This document shows, in pieces, positions 1 to 8,584 of a stretch of 36,629 nucleotides of DNA. The notes below the pieces were generated by a model. That model searched no databases and was not told where the DNA came from. It worked only from the letters and a program-made list of their open reading frames with translations. Location of the stretch: contig NZ_VRYE01000081.1 in NCBI RefSeq assembly GCF_008041835.1, positions 1-36,629 of the forward strand, written 5' to 3'. Source of the stretch: Ectopseudomonas mendocina. GTDB taxonomy: Bacteria > Pseudomonadota > Gammaproteobacteria > Pseudomonadales > Pseudomonadaceae. The position numbers and the translations under genes were made by a program. Within the stretch, counting starts at the first letter, position 1. Every line of letters begins with the position of its first letter.

Positions 1-95
1 GCAACAACCGGTTAAAAACGCTCAAATAGTGGGCAATTCGCTTTGTCTTTGTCGCGCTCTGTCCATTTATGAATTCAAGTCCGACAGGCTGCTAG
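1..95. mobile_element. probable insertion-sequence end
   Basis: The homology of the adjacent CoA-transferase gene stops abruptly near position 95. To the left the base composition changes (more A/T) and no continuation of the gene is seen. Read leftward, the sequence begins with CAGCCTGTCGGACTT, which resembles the terminal repeat of some Pseudomonas insertion sequences (possibly IS1182-like, from memory). No transposase is visible because the window ends. The exact boundary and the family are uncertain. Confidence 0.4.
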
Positions 96-422
96 GCCCC
101 AGTCTTCGAGCGTGCCGGGGCGGAAGTTCTCCACCAGCACGTCGGCCTCACTCACCAGCTTGCGCACGATGTCCTGCGCTTCGGCCTGTTTTAGGTCGAG
201 GGTCAGCGAGCGTTTGTTGCGTGACTGCACGTGCCACCAGAGCGAAGTGCCGTCCTTGATCTTGCGCCATTTGCGCAGCGGGTCACCGACGCCTGGCGGC
301 TCGATCTTGATCACGTCGGCGCCAAATTCGCCGAGCAGTTTGCTGGCGAAGGGGCCGGCGATGAGCTGGCCCATCTCGATGACCTTGAGGCCCTCGAGTG
401 CCATGGCGTTTAACGCTGTCAT
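75..422 (-). pseudogene. CaiB/BaiF family CoA-transferase, 5' part only
   Basis: The frame encodes 115 residues that match the N-terminus of class III CoA-transferases, which move CoA between acyl groups. It starts MALEGLKVIEMGQLIAGPF, followed by the LLGEFGADVIKIE and DVLVENFRPG motifs. The family is normally about 400 residues, so roughly 70 percent is missing. After LEDWGL the frame runs into AACRT and a stop, which come from the probable insertion-sequence end. I chose the start at 422 because GGGAGAGGG lies just upstream of that ATG. An upstream extension of the frame toward 626 has no homology. The gene is divergent from acsA and shares its roughly 200-bp promoter region. The substrate cannot be told. 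The truncated product should be inactive. Confidence 0.8.
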
Positions 423-520
423 TGAACCCTCTCCCTGCATTGTGAAGCCTGCGAGCATGGCGCAGCGCTGCCTCTGCGGCAATCGTTGCAGCTCTTCGCA
501 TGCAGCGGGAATGGCTGCGT

Positions 521-554
521 CGACCATGGTCTTAGCCTGGTAAGACCATGGTCG
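521..554. promoter_or_regulatory. perfect 14-bp inverted repeat, candidate operator
   Basis: Positions 521-534 and 541-554 are exact reverse complements separated by six bases (GCCTGG). Each arm contains the 10-bp palindrome GACCATGGTC (522-531 and 544-553). The two are 22 bp apart, about two helical turns, so two dimers could bind the same DNA face. It sits between the divergent CoA-transferase and acsA, ending 71 bp before the acsA start. This arrangement fits a repressor or activator site for one or both genes. The regulator is unknown. Confidence 0.6.
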
Positions 555-624
555 AATGGCCTCACGAAGGGGCGGGGGATACAAAAGGCACCATACAAAA
601 ACAACTACCCGCCGAGGTGATTTC

Positions 625-2586
<1,962 letters not shown>

Positions 2587-2602
2587 TCGGCAACGGCAAC
2601 CG

Positions 2603-2639
2603 AAAGCCCCGCCCGGCCACAAGCCCGGCGGGGCTTTTT
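2603..2639 (+). terminator. rho-independent terminator of acsA
   Basis: AAAGCCCCGCC (2603-2613) pairs perfectly with GGCGGGGCTTT (2627-2637). The 11-bp GC-rich stem ends in a run of five T, starting 17 bases after the acsA stop. Confidence 0.92.
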
Positions 2640-2662
2640 CATGGCTGCCAGGCATGGTGTGC

Positions 2663-2710
2663 TTGTACATAATATTTTATTTGTACAATTATTGTATCGC
2701 TGCGCATAAT
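2663..2710 (+). promoter_or_regulatory. AT-rich promoter with TTGTACA dyad upstream of the MCP gene
   Basis: TTGTACA (2663-2669) and TGTACAA (2682-2688) form an inverted repeat around an A/T core. The right arm also gives a possible -35 (TTGTAC, 2681-2686), with CATAAT (2705-2710) as a -10 after 18 bases. The dyad would therefore overlap the promoter, as expected for an operator. A related pair of TGTACA words lies upstream of the FadE-type gene near 10390. Confidence 0.4.
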
Positions 2711-2784
2711 GGCGTACTGCCAGTCGGTGCGGTTGGATGACGCCCCTCTGTCCGTTCATTTCTGACGAATCAGAGGTTTTCCCC

Positions 2785-4416
2785 ATGCTTGCCAATCTCA
2801 GTATTTCGCAAAAGTTGTATGCGGGGTTCGCTGTCATTCTGCTGATCATTCTGATGCTGGTGCTCTCCACCTGGCGCGGCTTCGATCAGGTCGACAGTTC
2901 GGTGCGCCTGAACATCCACACCTATGAAGTGATCAACGAATCATCCGAGTTACTGGGCAGTCTGCTGAATATCGAAACCGGGGCGCGGGGGTTCGTCATC
3001 ACCGGGCGCGACCAGTTTCTCGGCCCTTTCGAGGCTGGCGAGCGCGAATTTCAGTCGATACTGGCACAGCTGCGTTAGCTCACCCGCGACAATCCCGTGC
3101 AGCAGCGCCGTCTTGCCGAAATACAGGCATTGCATGACCAGTGGTTGAGCGAAGACATCAACGGCTACATGGAGCTGCGTCGTCAGGTCAATGCTGGTAC
3201 GCAGCCTTTCGAGGCCGTGATCGAGCGTATTTCGGCAGGCGGCGCCAAGGTCAAGATGGATGCCATGCGCCGTATCCTCAACGATCTCCAGAACGAAGAG
3301 CGGGCGTTGCTGGAGCAGCGCACGGCCTCCATGAACGCAGCCAAATCCTTGTCACTGACGATCCTGCTGGTGGGTGGCCTTATCGCTACGGTACTCGCCA
3401 TCAGTGTGGCCTTCATGCTCTCGCGCAGTATCGCCGGGCGTTTGCAGCAGGTGGTCGAGGTGGCGCGCAATGTCGCCCAGGGGCGTCTCGATTCGAACAT
3501 CGAGCGGGCCGGCGGTGACGAGATCGGCACACTGCTCAATGCCTTCGCCACCATGCAGGAGCGGCTGCGCGAGATGATCGGGCAGATCCGCGCCGGAGCC
3601 GTGCAGTTGGTCAGCGCTGCGCAAAATATCTCCAGTGCCTCGACACAGTTGTCGGTGTCCACCCAGGAGCAGTCGCAGGCCGCATCGAGCATGGCGGCGA
3701 CGGTGGAGGAGCTGACCGTGAGCATCAATCACGTGGCCGATAACGCCAATGAAGCGCATGGCTTGTCCAGCGATTCAGGTCGGCAGTCGGCGGAAGGCGG
3801 CGCCGTGATTCAGGAAACCCTGGTCAGCATGCAGCGCATCGCCGATACCGTGCAGGGCGCCGCAGTGCAGATCGCCGAACTGGGCCAGCACTCGGATCAG
3901 ATTTCCTCGATCGTCAATGTGATCAAGGAAATCGCTGACCAGACCAACCTGCTGGCGCTCAATGCAGCCATCGAGGCGGCGCGTGCCGGCGAGCAGGGGC
4001 GTGGTTTCGCGGTGGTGGCCGATGAGGTACGCTTGCTGGCGCAGCGCACGGCCAACTCGACTCAGGAGATCACCGAGATGATCAAGAAAATTCAGCAGGG
4101 TACGCGCAGCGCGGTCAGCAATATGGAAATCGGTGTGCAGCAGGTCAGCAGTGGCGTGGAGCAAGCCAGCCAGGCCGGTGAGGCCATCGTCACCATTCGT
4201 CAGGCATCTGCCAGTGTGGTCAGCGTGGTCGATCAGATTTCCCTGGCATTGCGTGAACAGACGGTCGCCAGTCAGGACGTTGCGCGTAATGTCGAGCGCA
4301 TCGCTCAGATGTCGATGGAAAACAGCGAGGCTGTGGCAGATACCTCGCGTACGGCCCAGGGGCTGCAACAGCTGGCGGTATCGCTGGAAAAACACGTGGC
4401 TTCCTTTCGTTTTTGA
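2785..4416 (+). pseudogene. methyl-accepting chemotaxis protein, interrupted by an in-frame amber codon
   Basis: One frame of 544 codons encodes a complete chemoreceptor apart from a single TAG at 3076-3078 (codon 98). Before the stop are a TM helix (about residues 10-30) and the beginning of a CHASE3-type periplasmic domain. After it come the rest of CHASE3, TM2 (about 190-213), a HAMP domain (GGDEIGTLLNAFATMQERL) and the cytoplasmic signalling hairpin with its conserved tip (EIADQTNLLALNAAIEAARA, near 382). The frame is unchanged across the stop, so one base substitution explains it; CAG to TAG is the simplest guess. A GTG at 3097 could in principle restart translation, but the product would lack TM1 and half the sensor. 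The ATG at 2785 begins MLANLSISQKL, typical of the family. The ligand is unknown. Confidence 0.88.
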
Positions 4417-4467
4417 CTAGGCTGACAATTGGGCATCAACACGTCTTGTCCTGATAAGGAAGCGGCA

Positions 4468-5247
4468 ATGAATATTTCCAGCCAGAGCATCTTTCCTCAG
4501 CCGTTTCGGGCTGTGGGCTGCGCCGAGTGTCGAAACGCCGAAGCGCTGGGGTTCGATTTCACCATGGCGTTTCAATTGATCATCGATATCGAGGAGCAGC
4601 GGCCTTTCGCTTATGAGGCGCTGGTGCGTGGCATCAATGGTGAGTCAGCAGGCGAGGTGCTGTGCCGAGTCAACGACAGCAATCGCTACCGGTTCGACCA
4701 GGCTTGCCGGGTCAAGGCCATCGAGCAGGCCTCCAAACTGGGCTTGCTCGATATCCCGGACTGTCTGCTCAGCATCAACTTTCTACCCAATGCGGTGTAT
4801 CGCGCCGAGACCTGCATTCGTGCAACCCTCGAGGCGGCAAGGCGTTTCGATTTTCCTCAGCAACGGCTGATGTTCGAGGTCACCGAAGGCGAGCAGATTC
4901 ATGACGCCGAGCACCTCAAACGCATCTTTGCCGAGTACGGCAAGCAGGGTTTTACCACTGCCATCGATGATTTCGGGGCCGGTTACTCCGGGCTCAATCT
5001 GCTGGCTGAATTTCAGCCGCACGTGCTCAAGCTGGATATGGCCCTGACCCGGGGTATCGATCAGGACCCGGTACGCCAGGCCATCGTTGCCGGTATTGTG
5101 CTGGTGTCCCAGCGTCTGGGTATCCGCATCATTGCCGAGGGTATTGAAACCGCCGGTGAACGCGATGCCCTGAAAGAGCTGGGTATCCGCTACATGCAGG
5201 GCTTCTTGTTCGCCCGGCCAGCGCAGGACAGGCTCTGCCTGCCCTGA
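4468..5247 (+). CDS. small EAL-domain protein, probable cyclic-di-GMP phosphodiesterase
   Basis: The 259-residue protein is essentially one EAL domain after a short cysteine-containing leader (CAECRNAEALGF). Catalytic motifs are present: EALVRG at about residue 50, NFLPN, FEVTEG, the DDFGAGYSGL loop at about 167, KLD, and EGIET near the end. These are the metal- and substrate-binding residues of active phosphodiesterases that linearise cyclic-di-GMP, so activity is likely. No membrane segment or sensory domain is seen, so it is probably cytosolic. The ATG at 4468 follows AAGGA at a good distance; a longer frame from 4429 lacks homology. It lies 51 bases after the chemoreceptor and may share its transcript, linking motility and second-messenger turnover. 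Confidence 0.9.
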   Translation: MNISSQSIFPQPFRAVGCAECRNAEALGFDFTMAFQLIIDIEEQRPFAYEALVRGINGESAGEVLCRVNDSNRYRFDQACRVKAIEQASKLGLLDIPDCLLSINFLPNAVYRAETCIRATLEAARRFDFPQQRLMFEVTEGEQIHDAEHLKRIFAEYGKQGFTTAIDDFGAGYSGLNLLAEFQPHVLKLDMALTRGIDQDPVRQAIVAGIVLVSQRLGIRIIAEGIETAGERDALKELGIRYMQGFLFARPAQDRLCLP

Positions 5248-5370
5248 GTGCCAACGCACCACTGTTGGGGGCCGTTAAGCGCTGACGTCGCGAATGTGAG
5301 CGGCTCCCTGCCGCGAATCAGGGCAGCGTGCAATGGCAGAAACCGGATAACCCGCAGGCCACATCACTCC

Positions 5371-5445
5371 GTAGGAGCCGCGCCTCGCGGCGAATCGAAA
5401 GATCACCGCAAAGCCAAAGGCTTCGCCCCGGGGCGGGGCTCCTAC
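5371..5445. repeat. pair of inverted REP-like palindromes
   Basis: GTAGGAGCCGCGCCTCGCGG (from 5371) and its near reverse complement ending GGGCGGGGCTCCTAC (5445) face each other across about 25 bases. This is the layout of Pseudomonas bipartite REP elements. It lies between two convergent genes, the usual location. A second such pair is at 25649-25708. Confidence 0.8.
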
Positions 5446-5468
5446 TCAGGCTGCGTCAGGGGCTTTTC

Positions 5469-6146
5469 TCAGAGCGCGCCGAATACTTTCTTCGCCAGGC
5501 TGGTGGCGGCGCCGGCCGGGTTCTGGCGGATGCCGGCCTCCTGCTTGGCGATCATCTCGAACAGGCCATCTAGGGCCTGCTCGGTCACGTAGCTTTCCAC
5601 CGTGCTGCTCTTGGCGTCGACCACGCCAAAGCTGGCTGCCTGGCCGGCGAAGGCGTTGTACTGCTGGGCCAGACCGACCTGGTCGGTGGCCTGCTTGACG
5701 ATGGGCAGGAACTTGGCGCGGATCTGCTCACGGCTGCTCTTGTTCAGGTACTGCGTGGCCGAGTCCTGCGGGCCGCTGAGAATAGCCTTGGCGTCGGCCA
5801 CGGTCATCTTTTTCACCGCATCGACCAGCAGCGCCTGGGCTTGTGGCACTGCCGCCTCGGCGGCCTTGTTCATGCTCGCTTCGAGCTGATCGACCTGGGC
5901 GCCCATGCCCATCATCTTCATGGTCTTGGCGGCTTTGCCGAGTTTGCCGGGCAGCTCGATGCGCACGTCCGGGTTGTTGCTGAAGCCGCCGGGCGTGCCC
6001 AGTTGTTTGACGGCCACCTGGGCGCCCTGGATCAGCGCGTCCTTGAGGCCGCCACTGGCGTCCTGCTGGCTCAGGTCGGAGAGGGACAGGGCGAAGACGT
6101 TGGCCGAAAGCAGCAGGCCAGCGGCGAACGTGGTGAGGCGCAGCAT
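5469..6146 (-). CDS. DUF4197 domain-containing exported protein
   Basis: The 225-residue protein starts with a signal peptide (MLRLTTFAAGLLLSANVFA, cleavage expected after VFA). The rest is a helical DUF4197 domain: GGLKDALIQGAQVAVKQLG, a central DAKAILSGPQDSATQYL block, and the conserved C-terminal ALDGLFEMIAKQEAGIRQNPA. The family is widespread in proteobacteria and has no established function. Export to the periplasm is inferred from the signal sequence. It is transcribed toward the EAL gene, with a REP pair between, and is divergent from the small gene at 6264. Confidence 0.9.
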   Translation of the reverse strand: MLRLTTFAAGLLLSANVFALSLSDLSQQDASGGLKDALIQGAQVAVKQLGTPGGFSNNPDVRIELPGKLGKAAKTMKMMGMGAQVDQLEASMNKAAEAAVPQAQALLVDAVKKMTVADAKAILSGPQDSATQYLNKSSREQIRAKFLPIVKQATDQVGLAQQYNAFAGQAASFGVVDAKSSTVESYVTEQALDGLFEMIAKQEAGIRQNPAGAATSLAKKVFGAL

Positions 6147-6263
6147 GGTGTTCTTCCTTGTATCGGGGGGAAATGCTGTGAGCTTAACGGAGTCTGCGGC
6201 GCTGACAAGCCAGGCGATGGGCGTGGATGGGCAGCGCGCATGGCTATGGCTATGATCGGGTTC

Positions 6264-6665
6264 ATGAATTCACCATTGCCCCTGCGTAATCCCTGCCCAC
6301 CGGGCGCTTGCGACTGTCAGCGCGAGGAGTTGCTGGGCAGCGCCGTCGCCGACACGCGCATACTGCTGCTGACCCGCCAGGAGGAGCAGCGCCTGCTCGA
6401 ACGCCTCGAGAACCTGCAGAGTCTCGAAGAGCTCGAGCGCCTGCAGCAGCGCATGTACGAGCAGTTGGGCATTCGCCTGCATATCGAGCCAGCCCATGGC
6501 GAGGTGCGCAGCATGCGCGGCATCCACATGCGTTTCGACGCGCATCCGGGCCTGTGCCGCAAGACGCGGCAGAACATTCCGGCGGCAATCCGTCGGGCGA
6601 TGGAGAAAAGGCCGGAAATCGCCTGGCGCCTGCTCGATTCCTTCGATCTGTTCGGGGGGCTGTGA
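6264..6665 (+). CDS. conserved hypothetical protein with N-terminal Cys cluster
   Basis: I do not recognise a named family. The 133-residue product opens with MNSPLPLRNPCPPGACDC, a C-x5-C-x-C cluster that could bind metal. This is followed by a long charged helix, probably a coiled coil (about residues 30-75, rich in Glu, Leu and Arg), and a C-terminal part ending in SFDLFGGL. No signal peptide or membrane segment is apparent. The start is uncertain: in-frame ATGs lie at 6240, 6246, 6252 and 6264, none with a strong ribosome-binding site. The last was chosen because the upstream residues (MAMAMIGF) look unlike coding sequence. Codon use is normal for the window, which supports a real gene. 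It ends 7 bases before the convergent SDR gene. Confidence 0.65.
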   Translation: MNSPLPLRNPCPPGACDCQREELLGSAVADTRILLLTRQEEQRLLERLENLQSLEELERLQQRMYEQLGIRLHIEPAHGEVRSMRGIHMRFDAHPGLCRKTRQNIPAAIRRAMEKRPEIAWRLLDSFDLFGGL

Positions 6666-6672
6666 TCAGCCG

Positions 6673-7371
6673 CTACCAGGGCAGCTGCTGCCCATCGTAG
6701 GCGTGGAAGCTGCCACTGTGCTCGGCGCCGAGGTCGTCGATCACCCGCAGCATCTCGGCCGCCGCCTGTTCGGCCGGGCGTGCAGCCGCGGCGCCGCGAA
6801 AGGGTTGCGACAAGGGCGAGATCACCGTGCCGGGATGCAGGCTCAGCAGGCGTGCCCTGGGCTTGCTGCGGGCCAGTTCGATGGCGGCGGTCTTGATCAG
6901 CATGTTCAGCGCAGCCTTGGACGATCTGTAGGCATACCAGCCGCCCAGACGGTTATCACCGATGCTGCCGACCTTGGCCGACAGCATGGCCATGGCGCCC
7001 TGCTTGTCGAGCAGTGGCAGGAAGTGACGCAGCACCAGCGCGGGCCCCAATGCGTTGACCTGGAATACCGCCTGCAGCGCATCGGCTTCGATGGCAGCCA
7101 GGCTCTTCTCCGGGGCGATCCCGTCGCGGTGCAATAGCCCGGCCGTGTGCAGAATCAACTGATAAGGCCCCTCATCCGCCAATGCCGTTGCGGCCTCGGC
7201 GATGCTGCCCGGCACCTCCAAGTCGAGTGACGGCGAGCTGGTGCGGCTCAGTTCGCGCACACTGGCGCAATTGGGATCAGCACGCAGTAATGCACTGAAT
7301 GCCTGGCCAAGGGTGCCGCTGGCGCCGATGACCAGTGCCCTGTAGCCGCTACCGAAGCTGTTGAGGGTCAT
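6673..7371 (-). CDS. short-chain dehydrogenase/reductase (SDR)
   Basis: This is a 232-residue classical SDR. It has an N-terminal nucleotide-binding GASGTLG (about residues 16-22), HTAG at 75-78 (equivalent to NNAG), a VNALGP segment, a catalytic serine in MLSAKVGSIGD (S131) and YRSSK (Y148-x3-K152). The substrate is unknown; the domain resembles CsgA/C-factor-type SDRs. Its ATG overlaps the stop of the upstream DUF3833 gene (ATGA), so the two are translationally coupled. It is the third gene of an apparent operon with the chalcone-isomerase-like and DUF3833 genes. Confidence 0.9.
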   Translation of the reverse strand: MTLNSFGSGYRALVIGASGTLGQAFSALLRADPNCASVRELSRTSSPSLDLEVPGSIAEAATALADEGPYQLILHTAGLLHRDGIAPEKSLAAIEADALQAVFQVNALGPALVLRHFLPLLDKQGAMAMLSAKVGSIGDNRLGGWYAYRSSKAALNMLIKTAAIELARSKPRARLLSLHPGTVISPLSQPFRGAAAARPAEQAAAEMLRVIDDLGAEHSGSFHAYDGQQLPW

Positions 7372-7901
7372 GGCGTGGCAGCGCCGCGACGGAAGAAGAG
7401 GGTGACCTGACCCAGCTCGATACCGAATTTGCTCATGACCGAGCGGTTGATCAGGGTGTCGTCATCCATCAGGTACATCCAGTCGTCGAAGTAAACGACA
7501 TAGGTCGTATCGTCCACTGGCAGGTTGAGGTGATAGCGCCAGCGCAGGGCATTGCCGGCGACTTCGCCGATGGCTTCGCCAACCACGTCGTCAGCGGTGC
7601 CGATCCAGCGTCCTTCACCATCCGGGGTCAGGGTCCAGACCCGGCGCTGGCGGGTGCCGTCGCTGTACAGGAAGCGCTCGTCGAGAATCAGTTTTTCGCC
7701 GTCGCGGCGGCTCTGGATGTCGACGTGAAAACGCTTGATCACTTCACCGGAGCGATCCTGAAACATGCCCCAGGCCTGCACTGGCCCAGAGAAATAGGTG
7801 GGCAGATCCAGCACAGGTTTCTCGTTGGCATAACGCTCCACCGGAACCTGGCCACAGCTGATCAGCAACAGGCTGGTCAGCACAATCAACAGGGTTTTCA
7901 T
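7368..7901 (-). CDS. DUF3833 lipoprotein
   Basis: The 177-residue protein begins with a lipoprotein signal (MKTLLIVLTSLLLISCG). The cysteine of LISC is residue 16 and would be lipidated. The body matches DUF3833: LDLPTYFSGPVQAWGMFQDRSGEV, FLYSDGTRQRRVWTL, and the YVVYFDDWMYLMDDDTLINR segment near the C-terminus, with a predicted beta-rich fold. The function of the family is not established. The residue after the cysteine is Gly, so outer-membrane sorting by Lol is expected. It sits 8 bases after the chalcone-isomerase-like gene and overlaps the SDR start. Confidence 0.9.
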   Translation of the reverse strand: MKTLLIVLTSLLLISCGQVPVERYANEKPVLDLPTYFSGPVQAWGMFQDRSGEVIKRFHVDIQSRRDGEKLILDERFLYSDGTRQRRVWTLTPDGEGRWIGTADDVVGEAIGEVAGNALRWRYHLNLPVDDTTYVVYFDDWMYLMDDDTLINRSVMSKFGIELGQVTLFFRRGAATP

Positions 7902-7909
7902 GCAACACC

Positions 7910-8455
7910 TCAGGGATTAAGGCCGAGCAATTCCGAGCGCAATTTGGGGCTGCGGGTTTGCGGGTCGAGCCAGATGGAAAAAAAGGCGCGGGCGAACTCC
8001 GGATCATCGATGACGTGTTGCAGTTGACCGTCGACATAGAAGCGGCAGCCCTGCTCGGGCAGGAAAACACCGGTAATACGCGTACCGTCCTTGACGTCGA
8101 CAAAGGCCTTGCTCATCTGCTCTGTCCAGGCGGACTGCTGTTCCGGGTCCAGCGGTTGGCCGTTGATCCTGCGGATTTCGTCGAGACTGGTGTCGACCAG
8201 GGTTTCCCGGCTGATGGTGCGGCGGTAGGTCAGTTCGAGAGCAAAGGGCTGGGTGAAGTCAACTGGACTGTTCGGGCTCCACAGTTTGGCGTTGTAGACG
8301 GAGAAACCGAACCAGCTGAAGTCGCCACTGCCAATCAGCGTCGCTTGTGGCAGTTGTTCGCGCCAACCATTCAGGCTATTGGCCTGTGCCGCTCCAGCAG
8401 CGAGTGCCAGCGATAGCAGCAGGACTGAACAGAGGCGTGATCTCGGGGTTGCCAT
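7910..8455 (-). CDS. chalcone isomerase-like exported protein
   Basis: The 181-residue product has a signal peptide (SVLLLSLALAAGAAQA, cleavage near residue 25). A domain of the bacterial chalcone-isomerase-like family follows: GSGDFSWFGFSVYNAKLWSP near the start, ALELTYRRTISRETLVDTSLDEIRR in the middle, and the C-terminal FARAFFSIWLDPQTR. Despite the name, bacterial members are periplasmic and are not known to isomerise chalcones; lipid binding has been suggested for the fold. It is the first gene of the three-gene leftward operon. An 11-bp-arm palindrome lies 28 bases upstream of its start. From memory, homologues of these families often sit near cyclopropane-fatty-acid-synthase-like genes, which are absent here. 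Confidence 0.88.
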   Translation of the reverse strand: MATPRSRLCSVLLLSLALAAGAAQANSLNGWREQLPQATLIGSGDFSWFGFSVYNAKLWSPNSPVDFTQPFALELTYRRTISRETLVDTSLDEIRRINGQPLDPEQQSAWTEQMSKAFVDVKDGTRITGVFLPEQGCRFYVDGQLQHVIDDPEFARAFFSIWLDPQTRSPKLRSELLGLNP

Positions 8456-8482
8456 GGCTCATCGCTCCGCAGTTGAATGTGA

Positions 8483-8505
8483 CTGCGGCCAGTCACTGGC
8501 CGCAG
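8483..8505. promoter_or_regulatory. 23-bp palindrome in the leader of the chalcone isomerase-like operon
   Basis: CTGCGGCCAGT (8483-8493) and ACTGGCCGCAG (8495-8505) are exact inverted repeats around one base. It is located between the upstream fadE terminator and the operon's first start codon. No T-run follows it on either strand, so an operator or a leader hairpin is more likely than a terminator. Confidence 0.5.
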
Positions 8506-8511
8506 GTGAAG

Positions 8512-8558
8512 AATAAAAAAATCCGACAACCAAAAGGGGAGAAGTGGGTTGCCGGATT
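8512..8558 (-). terminator. rho-independent terminator of the FadE-type gene
   Basis: On the minus strand, AATCCGGCAACC and GGTTGTCGGATT form a 12-bp stem with one G-U pair and a 15-base loop. A T-rich run follows (seen as AATAAAAAA at 8512-8520 on the plus strand). It lies 26 bases beyond the fadE-type stop codon. Confidence 0.85.
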
Positions 8559-8584
8559 GCGCAGCTTGTCGACGCTGCCTGTAA

